Of a stretch of 64,000 nucleotides of DNA, positions 22,201 through 29,939 are shown piece after piece. The first letter of the stretch is position 1. Every line of letters starts with the position of its first letter. Location: the NCBI GenBank assembly GCA_020466095.1, contig CM035806.1, positions 120,887,023 to 120,951,022 on the forward strand, read 5' to 3'. Source of the DNA: Chlorops oryzae. Its lineage: Eukaryota; Arthropoda; Insecta; Diptera; Chloropidae. The position numbers and the translations under genes are program-made. A model generated the notes under the pieces. It was not told the DNA's origin and did no database searches. It worked only from the letters and a program-made list of their open reading frames with translations.

Positions 22201-22336
22201 ATATTTTATCATAAAAAAAGGAGCACTCGAAGACACCGTATCTGTGGATCGTATCAAACCGGCATACATAGAAGTATCGTGCGAACCACACATAAACGAA
22301 AATCATACCGTACGTTTCGCACTGCAAAGGGGGTAG
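19289..22336 (+). CDS. Pol (protease, RT, RNase H, integrase) of the CsRn1-like element
   Basis: The frame is open for 1016 codons after the frameshift. In order: aspartic protease with IDTGADLSVVP (near 19388), RT with FGLRNAAQTFQR and catalytic YLDD (20297-20308), RNase H with LKVDASDFAIGG and FTDHKPL, an integrase zinc region (HNMSHPSHKV, CLNCQSAK), and the integrase core with DIIGPLP, YTDRGAQF and a YHPQANGLVERFN block. It copies the RNA and inserts the DNA. All catalytic boxes are intact. The stop TAG (22334-22336) abuts the 3' LTR, and the purine tract AAAGGGGG used for plus-strand priming lies within the last codons. Confidence 0.95.
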   Translation, partial: LNSDSDHAASECSTINFSRLFIRDRNSKQHFLIDTGADLSVVPKSFIKKPVFICNNDFPISLYAANGTQIQTFGTITLSIDFGLRRNFKWSFVIADVTKAIIGSDFLTHFHLLPDLKKQEIVDGKTLIKTQAYGDKQPSFRITAILMDESPYTKLLSSFPDICTMSNALKRLPQHTIYHHIETSGPPCHARCRRLDTNRLQAAKKEFENLMELGIIRPSKSQWASALHLVPKKDGSWRCCGDYRHLNSQTSPDRYNIPFLTDCNINLHGCTIFSTLDLVRAYHQVDVFSDDISKTAIITPFGLYEYLKMPFGLRNAAQTFQRLMDTVLRGLDFVFCYLDDVLIASKNPEEHVNHLRIIFHRFNEYGIVLNQEKCKFGLPEVNFLGYKITTQGLLPMDTKVERIIKFPKPTTVLEMRQFLAMMNFYRRFLPNAAEIQAPLNAYLQGAKKKDKRPIVWTEKSEKAFEKIKSQLSQATLLSHPVAQTTIALKVDASDFAIGGVVEQLVDQSWKPLAFFSKKLSPAQSKYSTYDRELLAAYMAIQHFSYMLEGRSFTLFTDHKPLCFAFKQKSEKLTQRRFRYLDYISQFTTDIRHISGHDNVVADALSRITEISSFNYQQLSKQQEEDDELKILMKSNSNLTLKPMQIANSQNPIYCDISTSKVRPFIPPALRRIVFDQIHNMSHPSHKVTQKLISERFVWPSMNRDIAQWTKTCLNCQSAKTTRHTKSVIGKFQLPSRRFADVHIDIIGPLPQSEGFRYILTIIDRFTRWPEAIPMENITSSTVSRKFYDGWISRFGCPDNIYTDRGAQFTSAMFHDLTALIGSNMKHTTAYHPQANGLVERFNRTLKTALSCHKSIPWTQSLSTVLLGLRAAFKHDLNTSSAEIVYGEPLHLPGEFFDSKNTSRSTAEFLTNLRYTISTFQPISPSHYSNTTPFINKDLSTSSHIWLRNDHTQKPLQPKYSGPYPVEKRNAKYFIIKKGALEDTVSVDRIKPAYIEVSCEPHINENHTVRFALQRG

Positions 22337-22626
22337 TGTGAGAAGTCACAACAATTTCAATAGCTTACATTTTTTATATCGTATTAATAATATTTTTAGT
22401 TTAATCATGATTACTTTGCTTTCTAAAAATTTACTTTTCTTTATTGTTGATTTGTTAAAAATAAAATATAGATTCGATATAAATTCAGTTTGAATATTTA
22501 TTTTATATATTGAGCTGAATTCTTGAAAAGGATCTTATACTTCGTAATAAGGAATCAAGAATCCTAATAAAGGATCAAGGAATCAATATCCTTTTATTGG
22601 GATCACTTCATATAATTTCCCTTACA
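22337..22626 (+). repeat. 3' LTR of the CsRn1-like element
   Basis: This is the 290-bp partner of 18070-18359, preceded by the polypurine tract GCAAAGGGGGTAG and followed by the TSD ATAT. No mismatch to the 5' LTR was seen on reading. Confidence 0.93.
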
Positions 22627-22667
22627 ATATCACTGAATATTTCATATCAGCTGTTCTGTAGTGGAAA

Positions 22668-22703
22668 CAAAGAGTATAGATATATCTATATCTATACTCT
22701 TTG
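22668..22703. mobile_element. 36-bp perfect palindrome with 7-bp flanking duplication
   Basis: Two 17-base arms (CAAAGAGTATAGATATA and its complement) flank a 2-base centre. Both sides carry GTGGAAA (22661-22667 and 22704-22710). It looks like a minimal element made only of its terminal repeats, or the scar of one. 7-bp TSDs are known for 1360/Galileo-type P relatives, but the family is unassigned. Confidence 0.65.
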
Positions 22704-23040
22704 GTGGAAATCAAGTTTTTTGATAATCGGTCATATTCGACGCATGAGTACTCTGCTTTAGCGTTCCTCAATAATATGACCAAAATTTTATCTATTTATT
22801 TTTAATTGTATAACAATAACATATTTTGCTGATAAATAAAAAGAGTTCTTATGAAAAACCATTGATTAACACTTATATATATCTGATTTTTAACAAAAAT
22901 TTTGGTTCATGTTAGAAGATTATAAATTATTTGTTAGACCGGAACCGGAATTTTCAGGGGGCGTGCTACGTTTTTGATTTTTCCATAAGAATGCATGCAC
23001 AGGGGGCCAAGTGCCATCTATAGTACTATATGGTCATGAC

Positions 23041-23301
23041 TTTTGGCCAATGGTAAACGAATTCACCAATGCCAATGGCGTTCAAGTGTTTAAAGAGCTG
23101 TCATTTTTTGTTTTGACAATTTTAACTGTCCCTACAAGCAATGCTCATGTTGAGAGGGTATTCTCAGTAATGAATGAAATAAAAACCAAAGCTCGAAATA
23201 CTTTACAAACAGATATGCTTAATTCACTGCTTCGCATACGGCTCTTTTTTTATGAATGGAATATGTGTTGCAAAAACTTTGAACCGTCAAAATCAATTTA
23301 A
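23041..23301 (+). pseudogene. hAT transposase C-terminal dimerisation domain (segment 4)
   Basis: The frame restarts after the GTCATGAC duplication with FWPMVNEF and contains LTVPTSNAHVERVFSVMN and NSLLRIRLFF, the hallmark hAT C-terminal dimerisation region. It ends with TAA at 23299-23301, two bases before a mini-me element. It belongs to the transposase begun at 12479. Confidence 0.88.
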
Positions 23302-23302
23302 A

Positions 23303-24141
23303 ACAAGTAAGGGTGTTATAGTCCGGCGAGCCTGACAATAGAATTCCCGACACAGATACATAATTTTAAATATCAAGAGGTATTTAAGGGCATAAGGAGC
23401 CCCATATACCGACTTTTGCTAAATTTCTAAATGAAAACCGTCCTTTTGCCACGCCCACTTTTCAAATTTTTTTGGAATTCTAATCGGACCCTTATATATA
23501 CGCTCAAATTCTAAGTTTCATTGAAGTATTTCAATAAAGTCTGATTTTGAGGCATTTTTGGGATTTTTGTGACAGACCCTAGTACTAGAGATATCCTTAA
23601 TAATGGTCCGATCGAAGGACGTTACTGGCTATCAAGGAAGTATACGTGCCAATTTTTGTTCAAGTCCCATTGGTATTTCGGGAGTAGGAGACAATTTTTG
23701 AAAAACGCCCTTGTGCCACGCCCACTTTTCCAATTTTTTGAAATCGTATTACTTGCCTTTAAACATGTTCAAATATTAAATTTCATCAAAATATCATGAA
23801 AACTTCGATTTTAGAGCAGTTTTTGTGATTTTCGTAACAGACCCTAGTACTGGAGGTACCCCTAAAAATGGTCCGATCGGGTCCATTCTCGAACTTGTTC
23901 TTACTCATGTCCCCGTGAGCACGCATATCAAGATAGCTCAACTCCTTCGATAAGATAACTGTATACAAACAGACAGACAGACGGACAGACAGACAGACGG
24001 ACCGACATGTCTAAATCGAATCTCCTGGTGACGCTGATCATTTCTATATACATTTTGTATGGTCTATTTCGACTGGTTCTGGGTGTTACACACAACCCAA
24101 CAAACGCAATATACCCTCGACACAGAGTGTGTCGGGTATAA
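23303..24141 (-). mobile_element. mini-me/DINE-1-like element, family B copy 1
   Basis: On the minus strand it opens TATACCCGACACACTC, has a GTCY array (GACAGACGGAC at 23971-24006) next to a conserved GGAGTTGAG block, and closes with GTCGGGAAT, an imperfect hairpin and CCCTTACTTGTT. The subterminal repeat GTGTCGGG/CCCGACAC differs from family A. It contains no coding sequence. It inserted immediately behind the hAT stop codon. Confidence 0.72.
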
Positions 24142-24257
24142 AAAAAAATTACTAGTGATGTAGTTTACGCCAAACGTAGTCCTGATGTAGAAATCGAAGA
24201 AACCTTCATATTTGTTGGTGGAATAAAATTGCCTTGCATTTGTATTGATAAGTAAGC
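24142..24257 (+). other. hAT 3' noncoding sequence between insertions
   Basis: About 115 bases of unannotated hAT 3' region. Nothing else is recognised. Confidence 0.4.
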
Positions 24258-25177
24258 ATCCCTGCAGTAATTCCAACTACTCCCCGACTAGTCACAAAAA
24301 TACCAGAACTCTCCCTCTTAATTTGCCAACCAATGCTTTTAACTGTCTTTTTTAACGTTGAGCTGTCATTGGAAAATAACTAGTCACAGTTTTTGCTCAT
24401 ATGAACTAGACCTGGAGTATATACAGTTGGGTTAATTTTTCATCAATTTGTATTTTTGCACAATTTATGCAAAAAAAAAAAATATTTTTTCCTCTTTGTT
24501 TTGTATTTTTTTTTTTTTGTTTTTTTTTTAAATCTTTTCTTTTTCACTTCTTTTTTGATTTTCTCGCCTCGGCCGAGCCTCGAGCCGCTGACCTCTGATA
24601 AGTCCGTGTCCTAATCTAAACGCTAAACAAGCAAATTTAATGTATTGATCAAAACGTTAAATTGAGTTTTTGGTTGCTGAAGTTTTTGTGGAATGCACGA
24701 ATAGAAGTTTTACTACAAAAATTTATTCATTGAAAAATAAATGCATATTAAAAAAAAGATAAAATATGAAGAAAAAATACTTTAAAATTTAGCGAACAAT
24801 TTTTTTATTTCAAAATTAACTATTAAATAAAATAAATTAAAATATAAACATAAAACAAAACTTGGTCATTAAAAAAAAACATCATTCTCATGCGAGCCAG
24901 GGATCGAACCCCAACCCACGAGGTCGCTCAGCGATAGTCTTAACCGTCCAGATAACTACCTTTTGGTGGGGGAACGATCAGAATGCGAACTTAAAGCAGA
25001 CAATAACAATTTATTTTCTACTTCGCAATCAAAGCACACAGCGTAAGGAAATCCTGGAACTTACCACCCGTAGATCTCCGTAGATACATAAAATACTGTA
25101 CATTTTGACTAGTCATATTTCGAGTAACCTCAGAGTACTCCTGTTTGGCAAATTGACCTCTTCATTACTGCAGGGAT
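24258..25177 (-). mobile_element. Inverted-repeat element with two tRNA-like modules, copy 1
   Basis: Terminal repeats ATCCCTGCAGTAAT (24258) and its complement (ending 25177) bound 920 bp. On the minus strand two tRNA-like segments occur about 320 bases apart: 24966-24886, with a GGTTAAGAC A-box-like part and a GGTTCGATCCC B box, and 24650-24574, with TTAGCG and GGCTCGAGGC-type arms. The core matches 56565-57475 in the opposite orientation. No ORF is credible and no TSD was found. It may be a composite of tRNA-derived SINEs or a TIR element that captured them. Confidence 0.55.
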
Positions 25178-25666
25178 AATATAGGAATTCATACATTCTT
25201 AGGAAATCATGCAAATTTGTAAAAAAGAATTTGCTTCACTTTTACTTAAGTATTTACATGGTTTCCTTCGGATGTATGAATCTCTATATTATGAAAGCCA
25301 TAATGTATAAATATGTATATGCCCACTTATTCATAATTAATTTAGGTCTAAAAGATTGAAATCCGAAAATGTTATATAATGTAAAAAATTGTTTTAAAGA
25401 AAGCTTACATTTTTACTGTCAAACAGCCACTAAATGTTTACCTTTATGTCCCAATTGGTATTAATATGTGCGAAACTTTCAAAGTAAGTATTCAAAGAGA
25501 AAAGGTTAAAACGCTTTTAGGTTTAAAATTCAGCGTAAGTAATCTAATGTTAAACTTAACGCCTATGTTGGCGATTTATTTGGCTATTGAAGAAAACACT
25601 TTGGCGTTTTTGGCGGTTTTTCGTTTTCGGTTGGCGATATTGCCCAAAAATGTTCTGGCATCCCTG
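25178..25666 (+). other. 3' terminal noncoding region of the second hAT
   Basis: AT-rich sequence ends in GGCG-rich words (TGGCGATTT, GGCGTTTTTGGCGG) that mirror the left subterminal region at 11800-11900. This supports both being ends of the same hAT. No gene is present. Confidence 0.65.
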
Positions 25667-25686
25667 CTCTCCATAAATGACATATA

Positions 25687-25882
25687 CAGTGGAACCTCGA
25701 TTACTCGGACTCACATTAACCGGATCTGTTAACCGGAGCAATTTCGCGCGGAAAAAAATTTTTTTTCAGTTTATTTACAGCTTTTCTCATTTGAGCGAGC
25801 GAATAATGTCGCCGACTATCGATCAATTCAAAATATATCGTTAATCGCTTCTTTCATCGAATTTCGAAATGCGGTGTGTTTA
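25687..25882 (+). mobile_element. pogo/Tigger-like terminal fragment
   Basis: CAGTGGAACCTCGATTACTC starts right after a TA dinucleotide (25685-25686) and continues with CGGACTCAC, ATTAACCGG and GTTAACCGGA. Ends of the form CAGTxGAACCTCGATTAxxCGG are typical of pogo/jerky-type Tc1-mariner elements. The partner end is not visible; a mini-me element interrupts at 25883. Confidence 0.6.
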
Positions 25883-26486
25883 TTATACCCAACGTAAGCA
25901 GGGTATATTAGTTTTGTGTGAATCTTGTAACAGCCAGAACTAAGCTCCACAGATATAGACATATACATATAAATATTCTTGATGAGGATCAAAAACTGAA
26001 TCGATTTAGACATGTCCGTCTGTCTGTCCGTCCGTCTGTGGTCGGATCTCCTCCGAAACGGCTGGACCAACCAAGTCGAAATTTGGCACACAGGTAAATT
26101 GGGATCCGAGTATGATCCTAAGTAAAAATGGGAGACATCCGCCCTCAAATGAATTTAATGTGTTTTCAATAAAATGCTTGTAGCTTGCGAACCACTCAAC
26201 ACATTTCATTGATATTTGGTGTACTGGTAAACTACAAAAAGGGACATATCCTGAAAATTGACGCCGTCTTCCTCGAGCTACGCCTACAAATAAGCCCACA
26301 AATAAGGGTTTATCGTAACTTACGAAGCATAAGGCGTAAGCCGAGCACGTTCCGTCCACTGTCATGCCCGCAAACATTAATTTTGTGTAACTTTTGTACG
26401 AAAAGGCAAAACATAGTGCGCCAGTAATGTTGAGACGCTGGGTATTTCAAAGTCAGGCGTGACCGACTTTAGCTTTCTTACTTGTT
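25883..26486 (+). mobile_element. mini-me/DINE-1-like element, family A copy 2
   Basis: In the forward orientation: TTATACCCAACGTAAGC, a GTCY array (GTCTGTCCGTCCGTCTG, 26021-26038), the block TCCTCCGAAACGGCTGGACC (26048-26067), and a 3' end with CGCTGGGTATTTCAAAGTC, then CTTACTTGTT. It is shorter than copies 1 and 3, and part of the repeated 'GTGGGCGTGGC' middle is missing or diverged. The 3' end joins the next element with no spacer. Confidence 0.75.
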
Positions 26487-27064
26487 ATACCCGACACACT
26501 CTGTGTCGAGGTTATATTACATTTGTGTGGTTGTATGTAACACCCAGAACCAGTCGAGATAGACCATACAAAATGTATATAGAAATGATCAGCGTCACCA
26601 GGAGATTCGATTTAGCCGTCCGTGTCCGTGTGTCTGTCCGTCTGTTTGTATACAGTTTTCTTATCGGAGGAGTTGAGTTATCTGGATGAAATTCGGTGTG
26701 CGTACTCACAGGCACATGAGTAAGATCATTTTTGAGAATGGACCCGATCGGACCATTTTTAAGGGTACCTCTTGTACTAGGGGCTGTTATGAAAATCACA
26801 AAACTGCCCGAAAATCGGAGATTTTTGAGATATTCCACTGAAACTTCGAATTTGAGCGTACATTAAGGCCTCGGATTAGAATTCAAAAAAATTAGAAAAG
26901 TGGGCGTTGCAAAAGGGCGGTTTTCATAAAGAAATTCAACAAAAGTCGGTATGTGGGGCCCCTAATGGCCTTAAACACCTCTTGATATAAAAAATTATTT
27001 GAACATGTGTGACTGCGTCGGGTATTCTATTGTCAAGCTCGCCTGATTATAACACCCTTACATA
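26486..27064 (+). mobile_element. mini-me/DINE-1-like element, family B copy 2
   Basis: It begins ATACCCGACACACTCTG immediately at the end of the family A element and carries GTCCGTGTCCGTGTGTCTGTCC (GTCY-like), GGAGGAGTTGAGTTATC and a 3' end with CGTCGGGTATTC, a partial hairpin, and CCCTTACATAAG. It is the reverse-orientation counterpart of 23303-24141. Confidence 0.72.
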
Positions 27065-28115
27065 AGGACATAAGGAACATAAGGATCTCAACAAATCCAA
27101 TTAGTCGCAGTGATAGTGTGAGGTCATTCATCTTAAAATGTAATTGGATATGTTTTCGACCAAGGAAGCATTAATTCCATTCGTCGTCGGTCCGGACATC
27201 GGTTCATCTTCCAAATAGATGAAGAGAAACAAAACGAACAAAAAATAATAATAATAGTAATAAAAATAAGAGACAAAAAAGAAGTGTTTATAATCGTTTG
27301 GCACTTCATTTGCTCGGTCTTAGTACGAAATTGTTCTGACCGAAAAGTTTTCATAATGAGCGAATGGAATGAAAATTCGAACATGCCGGAATGGAGTCGA
27401 GAGCATACGTTGTCAATGGAAAGCACATGTGCGGCGCGGCAGTGCAAGCAGTTTACAACAATTTCAAGGGGGTTGTGGTTTCCCTTTCTGGATCTTTATT
27501 TTTTTATATGTAATTTTTTCTACCGCTGCCGCTGCCGCTGCTCATGCGGATGCTTGTTTTTTGCTTATTCCCTGCACGTCGTCTCAATTTCGAAATCAAT
27601 GTTGTTTGTAAGGATTTCGGTCAAATTATTTATGCTCAAATGGGTTTTAAGAGAGTTGCGTTATGTTTATTCGCTTTCCACCACAAAAACAAGGCATACT
27701 TCAAGGCGCTCCATTTAATCGGAAGGGACAGTTGGAATTTTTCTTTTTCCTTTTCTTTTTCCTTTTATCTTTCTTTTCTATTTTGTTTTATTTTATTTTT
27801 ATCTCCCAGCACTGATTGTTTGTTGGGATATAAAAAATTCAGTGATTGCGTGTGTTTATTGTATTTCTTTGTGTTTTCATTAATTTTTTGAAAACTATTT
27901 TATGAGTGAAAAAAAAGTTGGGATTTTTCGTTCTATTGTGACTCGTTCAGAGCCATGCGAATTAGCCGAAAGAAAGCTGGGGAGAATTTTAGGTCATTAT
28001 GATTTTTATGGGTATTTATTCATCCGTAGGTATCTGCACTTCTCTTTTCTGCTGGAGGGTCTGAAGGAGAATAGGAATGATGAATGTTGGACATGCAATG
28101 TTGCGGTGAAGCTGT
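27065..28115. other. Unassigned sequence left of the BEL element
   Basis: About 1 kb with pyrimidine tracts (CTTTTTCCTTTTC near 27750) and a short CCGCTG triplet run (27521-27540). Several open frames exist, for example 27284-27718 and 27902-28132. None shows a recognisable domain or good fly start context, so no gene is called. The BEL target GCTGT is at 28111-28115. Confidence 0.5.
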
Positions 28116-28574
28116 TGATTATTCTGCGATGATGAATTTCCGAATAGATCTTCTGGCGAGGATTTGAGGAGTCTCTCTTTGAGTGGACTGTATAGAGAAA
28201 TATAAGCTATTACTTTGAGCCGACGGATTCGGATCAAAGTAAACCGAGAAGAGAGAAAAAAAAAACCAGAATCAGCAAAAGAAAACACCAAAAGAATTTT
28301 TATTGTTACCAAGGAATGCTTTATTGTTCCTGTTGTATCGGATTCCAAAGAAGAAGTGAAACAGTGCACCAGGTTGTGCACTTTACCAATATATTAAAAA
28401 TAACTAGTATTAAATTAAACTTAGGATTTAACTAACTAGTATTGGTTAATAAACCGGTATTTTTGACCCGACCACTATTCTTTTGAGCTTTGGGATCCTT
28501 CTCTTTCTCTCGACTATTCTCTGCCTTTCGCTCTGTATGTTACGAAACAGCTGTTTTCTGTCTGGGCCTAAACA
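28116..28574 (+). repeat. 5' LTR of the BEL/Pao element
   Basis: A 459-bp direct repeat of the split 3' LTR with only scattered differences (for example TTACCAAGG here versus TTAGCAAGG at about 40780). Short ORFs inside are duplicated in both LTRs and are not genes. Confidence 0.88.
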
Positions 28575-29939
28575 TCGCCGCCGGCCTTGCAATATTTTGC
28601 AAGAAAGTAACAGAACGAAGCAGCCTACGTGCCGAGAGAAGGAAAGATCCCGAGCTCAATGCTTAAAGGGATAAAGCTGAAACACAGAAGAGGTAAATTA
28701 GCGTTTGCATATGTGTAAGTGCAATTTCAATATATTCAATTATGTATACATAAATTCAATTCAAAATTCATTATTTTTGTTTGGTTTTGTTGTCATTCTT
28801 AGAGGAATGTATTAAAGAGTAGTAGCTCTCAAATGTCGATGAACCGATACCGCGCAACACAAACTAAAGGAGTAGTTATTGTGTTGAATACGTGCCGGTG
28901 AGTACCCACCTGAAAATCGTGTTCTGACCGAAGGGCTCATTCCCTTGCGCGTGACGTACCTCGCTTAACATAAGCTTGGGATACACTTCGCATCCGAATA
29001 CGAGCGAGATAGGGTCATGCTGATGGAACAGCGGATCGGCTAACGCCAGATTTCTATAGGCTGACGAAGATGAGTGGTGCATAGCCTGCGAAATCATTGG
29101 TCCTTCGAGCCGGATTCTCTGAAAAAGGAAAAACCACCGTAATATTTCCTGTTGTAAATAAAAGGTACGTTTGCATATGTAGGTAATAAAGTGCAAAGTG
29201 CAATTTGTCTCCATAAAGTAAAAAGTGAATTTACTTAATTTTGAATCGTTCGTGGTCCATCCGAACAGTTTCAGTTCCTCTATTTCACATATATATATAT
29301 ACATATATATCGCATATATCGACGTACATACATATTTAGTTGCCGCGCGCGCCAAAGGTGACATAGAATTCGATCTCTTACGTGTAATCCATACACATAC
29401 ATACGAGTGCCGGTAAAGTGTCGTCGATCCCTTTGTTCTTTTCGGTTTCGGGTGAGCCAATACATAGGCACGTTACATACATACATATCAGTACATAAAC
29501 TCCGATTAGAAGTCGTATATAGTCAGTGACTTCAATTGTTGTAAATAGAAACGGCTGATTTTTCGGTTTTCTTCTTTCGCTGAACATCGTTCCTTCTGTT
29601 CAAAGCATTTAAGACGGTTTCGAGCGTCAAGTGCAACATCCAACAACAATAACAACGAAGTTTCTCTTTGTTCTCGCCAATTACGCGTGATCATTCGTAA
29701 AGCAATTTGAGCAGCTTTATTTCCAAGCAATAACACAAAGCGTACTTGTTAAAAATCACTTGCGATCCATTTTACTTTGATTTACACTGCGGAACAAAAA
29801 TATATGTGCATTTCGTGTGCAAAACTTTGAATTACCCTGCGGAACAAAAAACTTAAGTGCATTTCCTTTGCAACTCATTTTTGTGGATTTACAATCCAAT
29901 TCGATACTCGGTTTATTTTATTTGCAAATTTTAAGCATC
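28575..29939 (+). other. Leader of the BEL element, unusually long
   Basis: About 1.36 kb lies between the LTR and the gag start. It contains an antisense pol fragment (28880-29120) and a TATATA/CATA-rich stretch (29286-29330). The sequence right after the LTR (TCGCCGCCGGCC) was not matched to a known tRNA end. Confidence 0.6.
28880..29120 (-). pseudogene. Antisense Pao peptidase-region fragment from a different BEL element
   Basis: On the minus strand about 80 codons read MISQAMHHSSSSAYRNLALA, DPISLVFGCEVYPKL, and NTIFRWVLTGTY. This is the segment between protease and RT in Pao pol, where the host element at 31600-31770 has VLIGANILP and ETVFGWILTGP. The two are clearly diverged, so it was not copied from its own host. 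No start or other pol domains are attached. Confidence 0.7.

Larger units (their letters stand above)
18070..22626 (+). mobile_element. Ty3/Gypsy LTR retrotransposon, CsRn1 clade, apparently intact
   Basis: This 4557-bp element has two 290-bp LTRs that look identical base for base, ends TG...CA and the 4-bp TSD ATAT (18066-18069, 22627-22630). Directly after the 5' LTR is TGGTGACCCCGA (18361), complementary to the 3' end of tRNA-Trp. Gag has a C-x2-H-x9-C-x3-C finger. A tRNA-Trp primer and CHCC Gag are the described traits of the CsRn1 group. There is no env: pol ends one base before the 3' LTR. Identical LTRs mean a recent insertion. Confidence 0.93.
17775..23032. mobile_element. TIR element with palindromic 8-bp TSD (P-like or hAT-like), containing an LTR element
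   Basis: Imperfect 24-bp inverted termini (CATATAGTAATATAGG at the left; 20 of 24 match the right end) are flanked by perfect copies of the palindrome GTCATGAC (17767-17774, 23033-23040). Removing the span joins hAT codons ...QNSHD with FWPMV. CA-termini plus an 8-bp palindromic target recall the P superfamily; an aberrant hAT is the alternative. Only about 700 bases belong to this element. The rest is the LTR retrotransposon at 18070-22626. It encodes nothing itself. Confidence 0.75.
11788..25666 (+). mobile_element. Second hAT transposon, broken and expanded by nested insertions
   Basis: The left end CAGAGCTGCCAGA (11788) and the reverse complement of the right end, CAGGGATGCCAGA (25666), match at 11 of 13 bases. 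They are flanked by CACTCCAT (11780-11787) and CTCTCCAT (25667-25674), an 8-bp TSD with one change. Transposase fragments lie in order at 12479-13263, 15430-15609, 17157-17774 and 23041-23301. All other sequence inside can be peeled off as five insertions, several with their own TSDs. The unexpanded element would be about 3 kb. Confidence 0.85.

Noticed and set aside
24574..24966. Genuine tRNA genes
   Set aside because: A- and B-box-like words are present but I could not build a full cloverleaf with a normal anticodon arm, and both lie inside a repeated element.
27284..28132. Possible genes left of the BEL element
   Set aside because: The open frames lack recognisable domains and overlap a triplet repeat and pyrimidine runs; not enough to call a gene.
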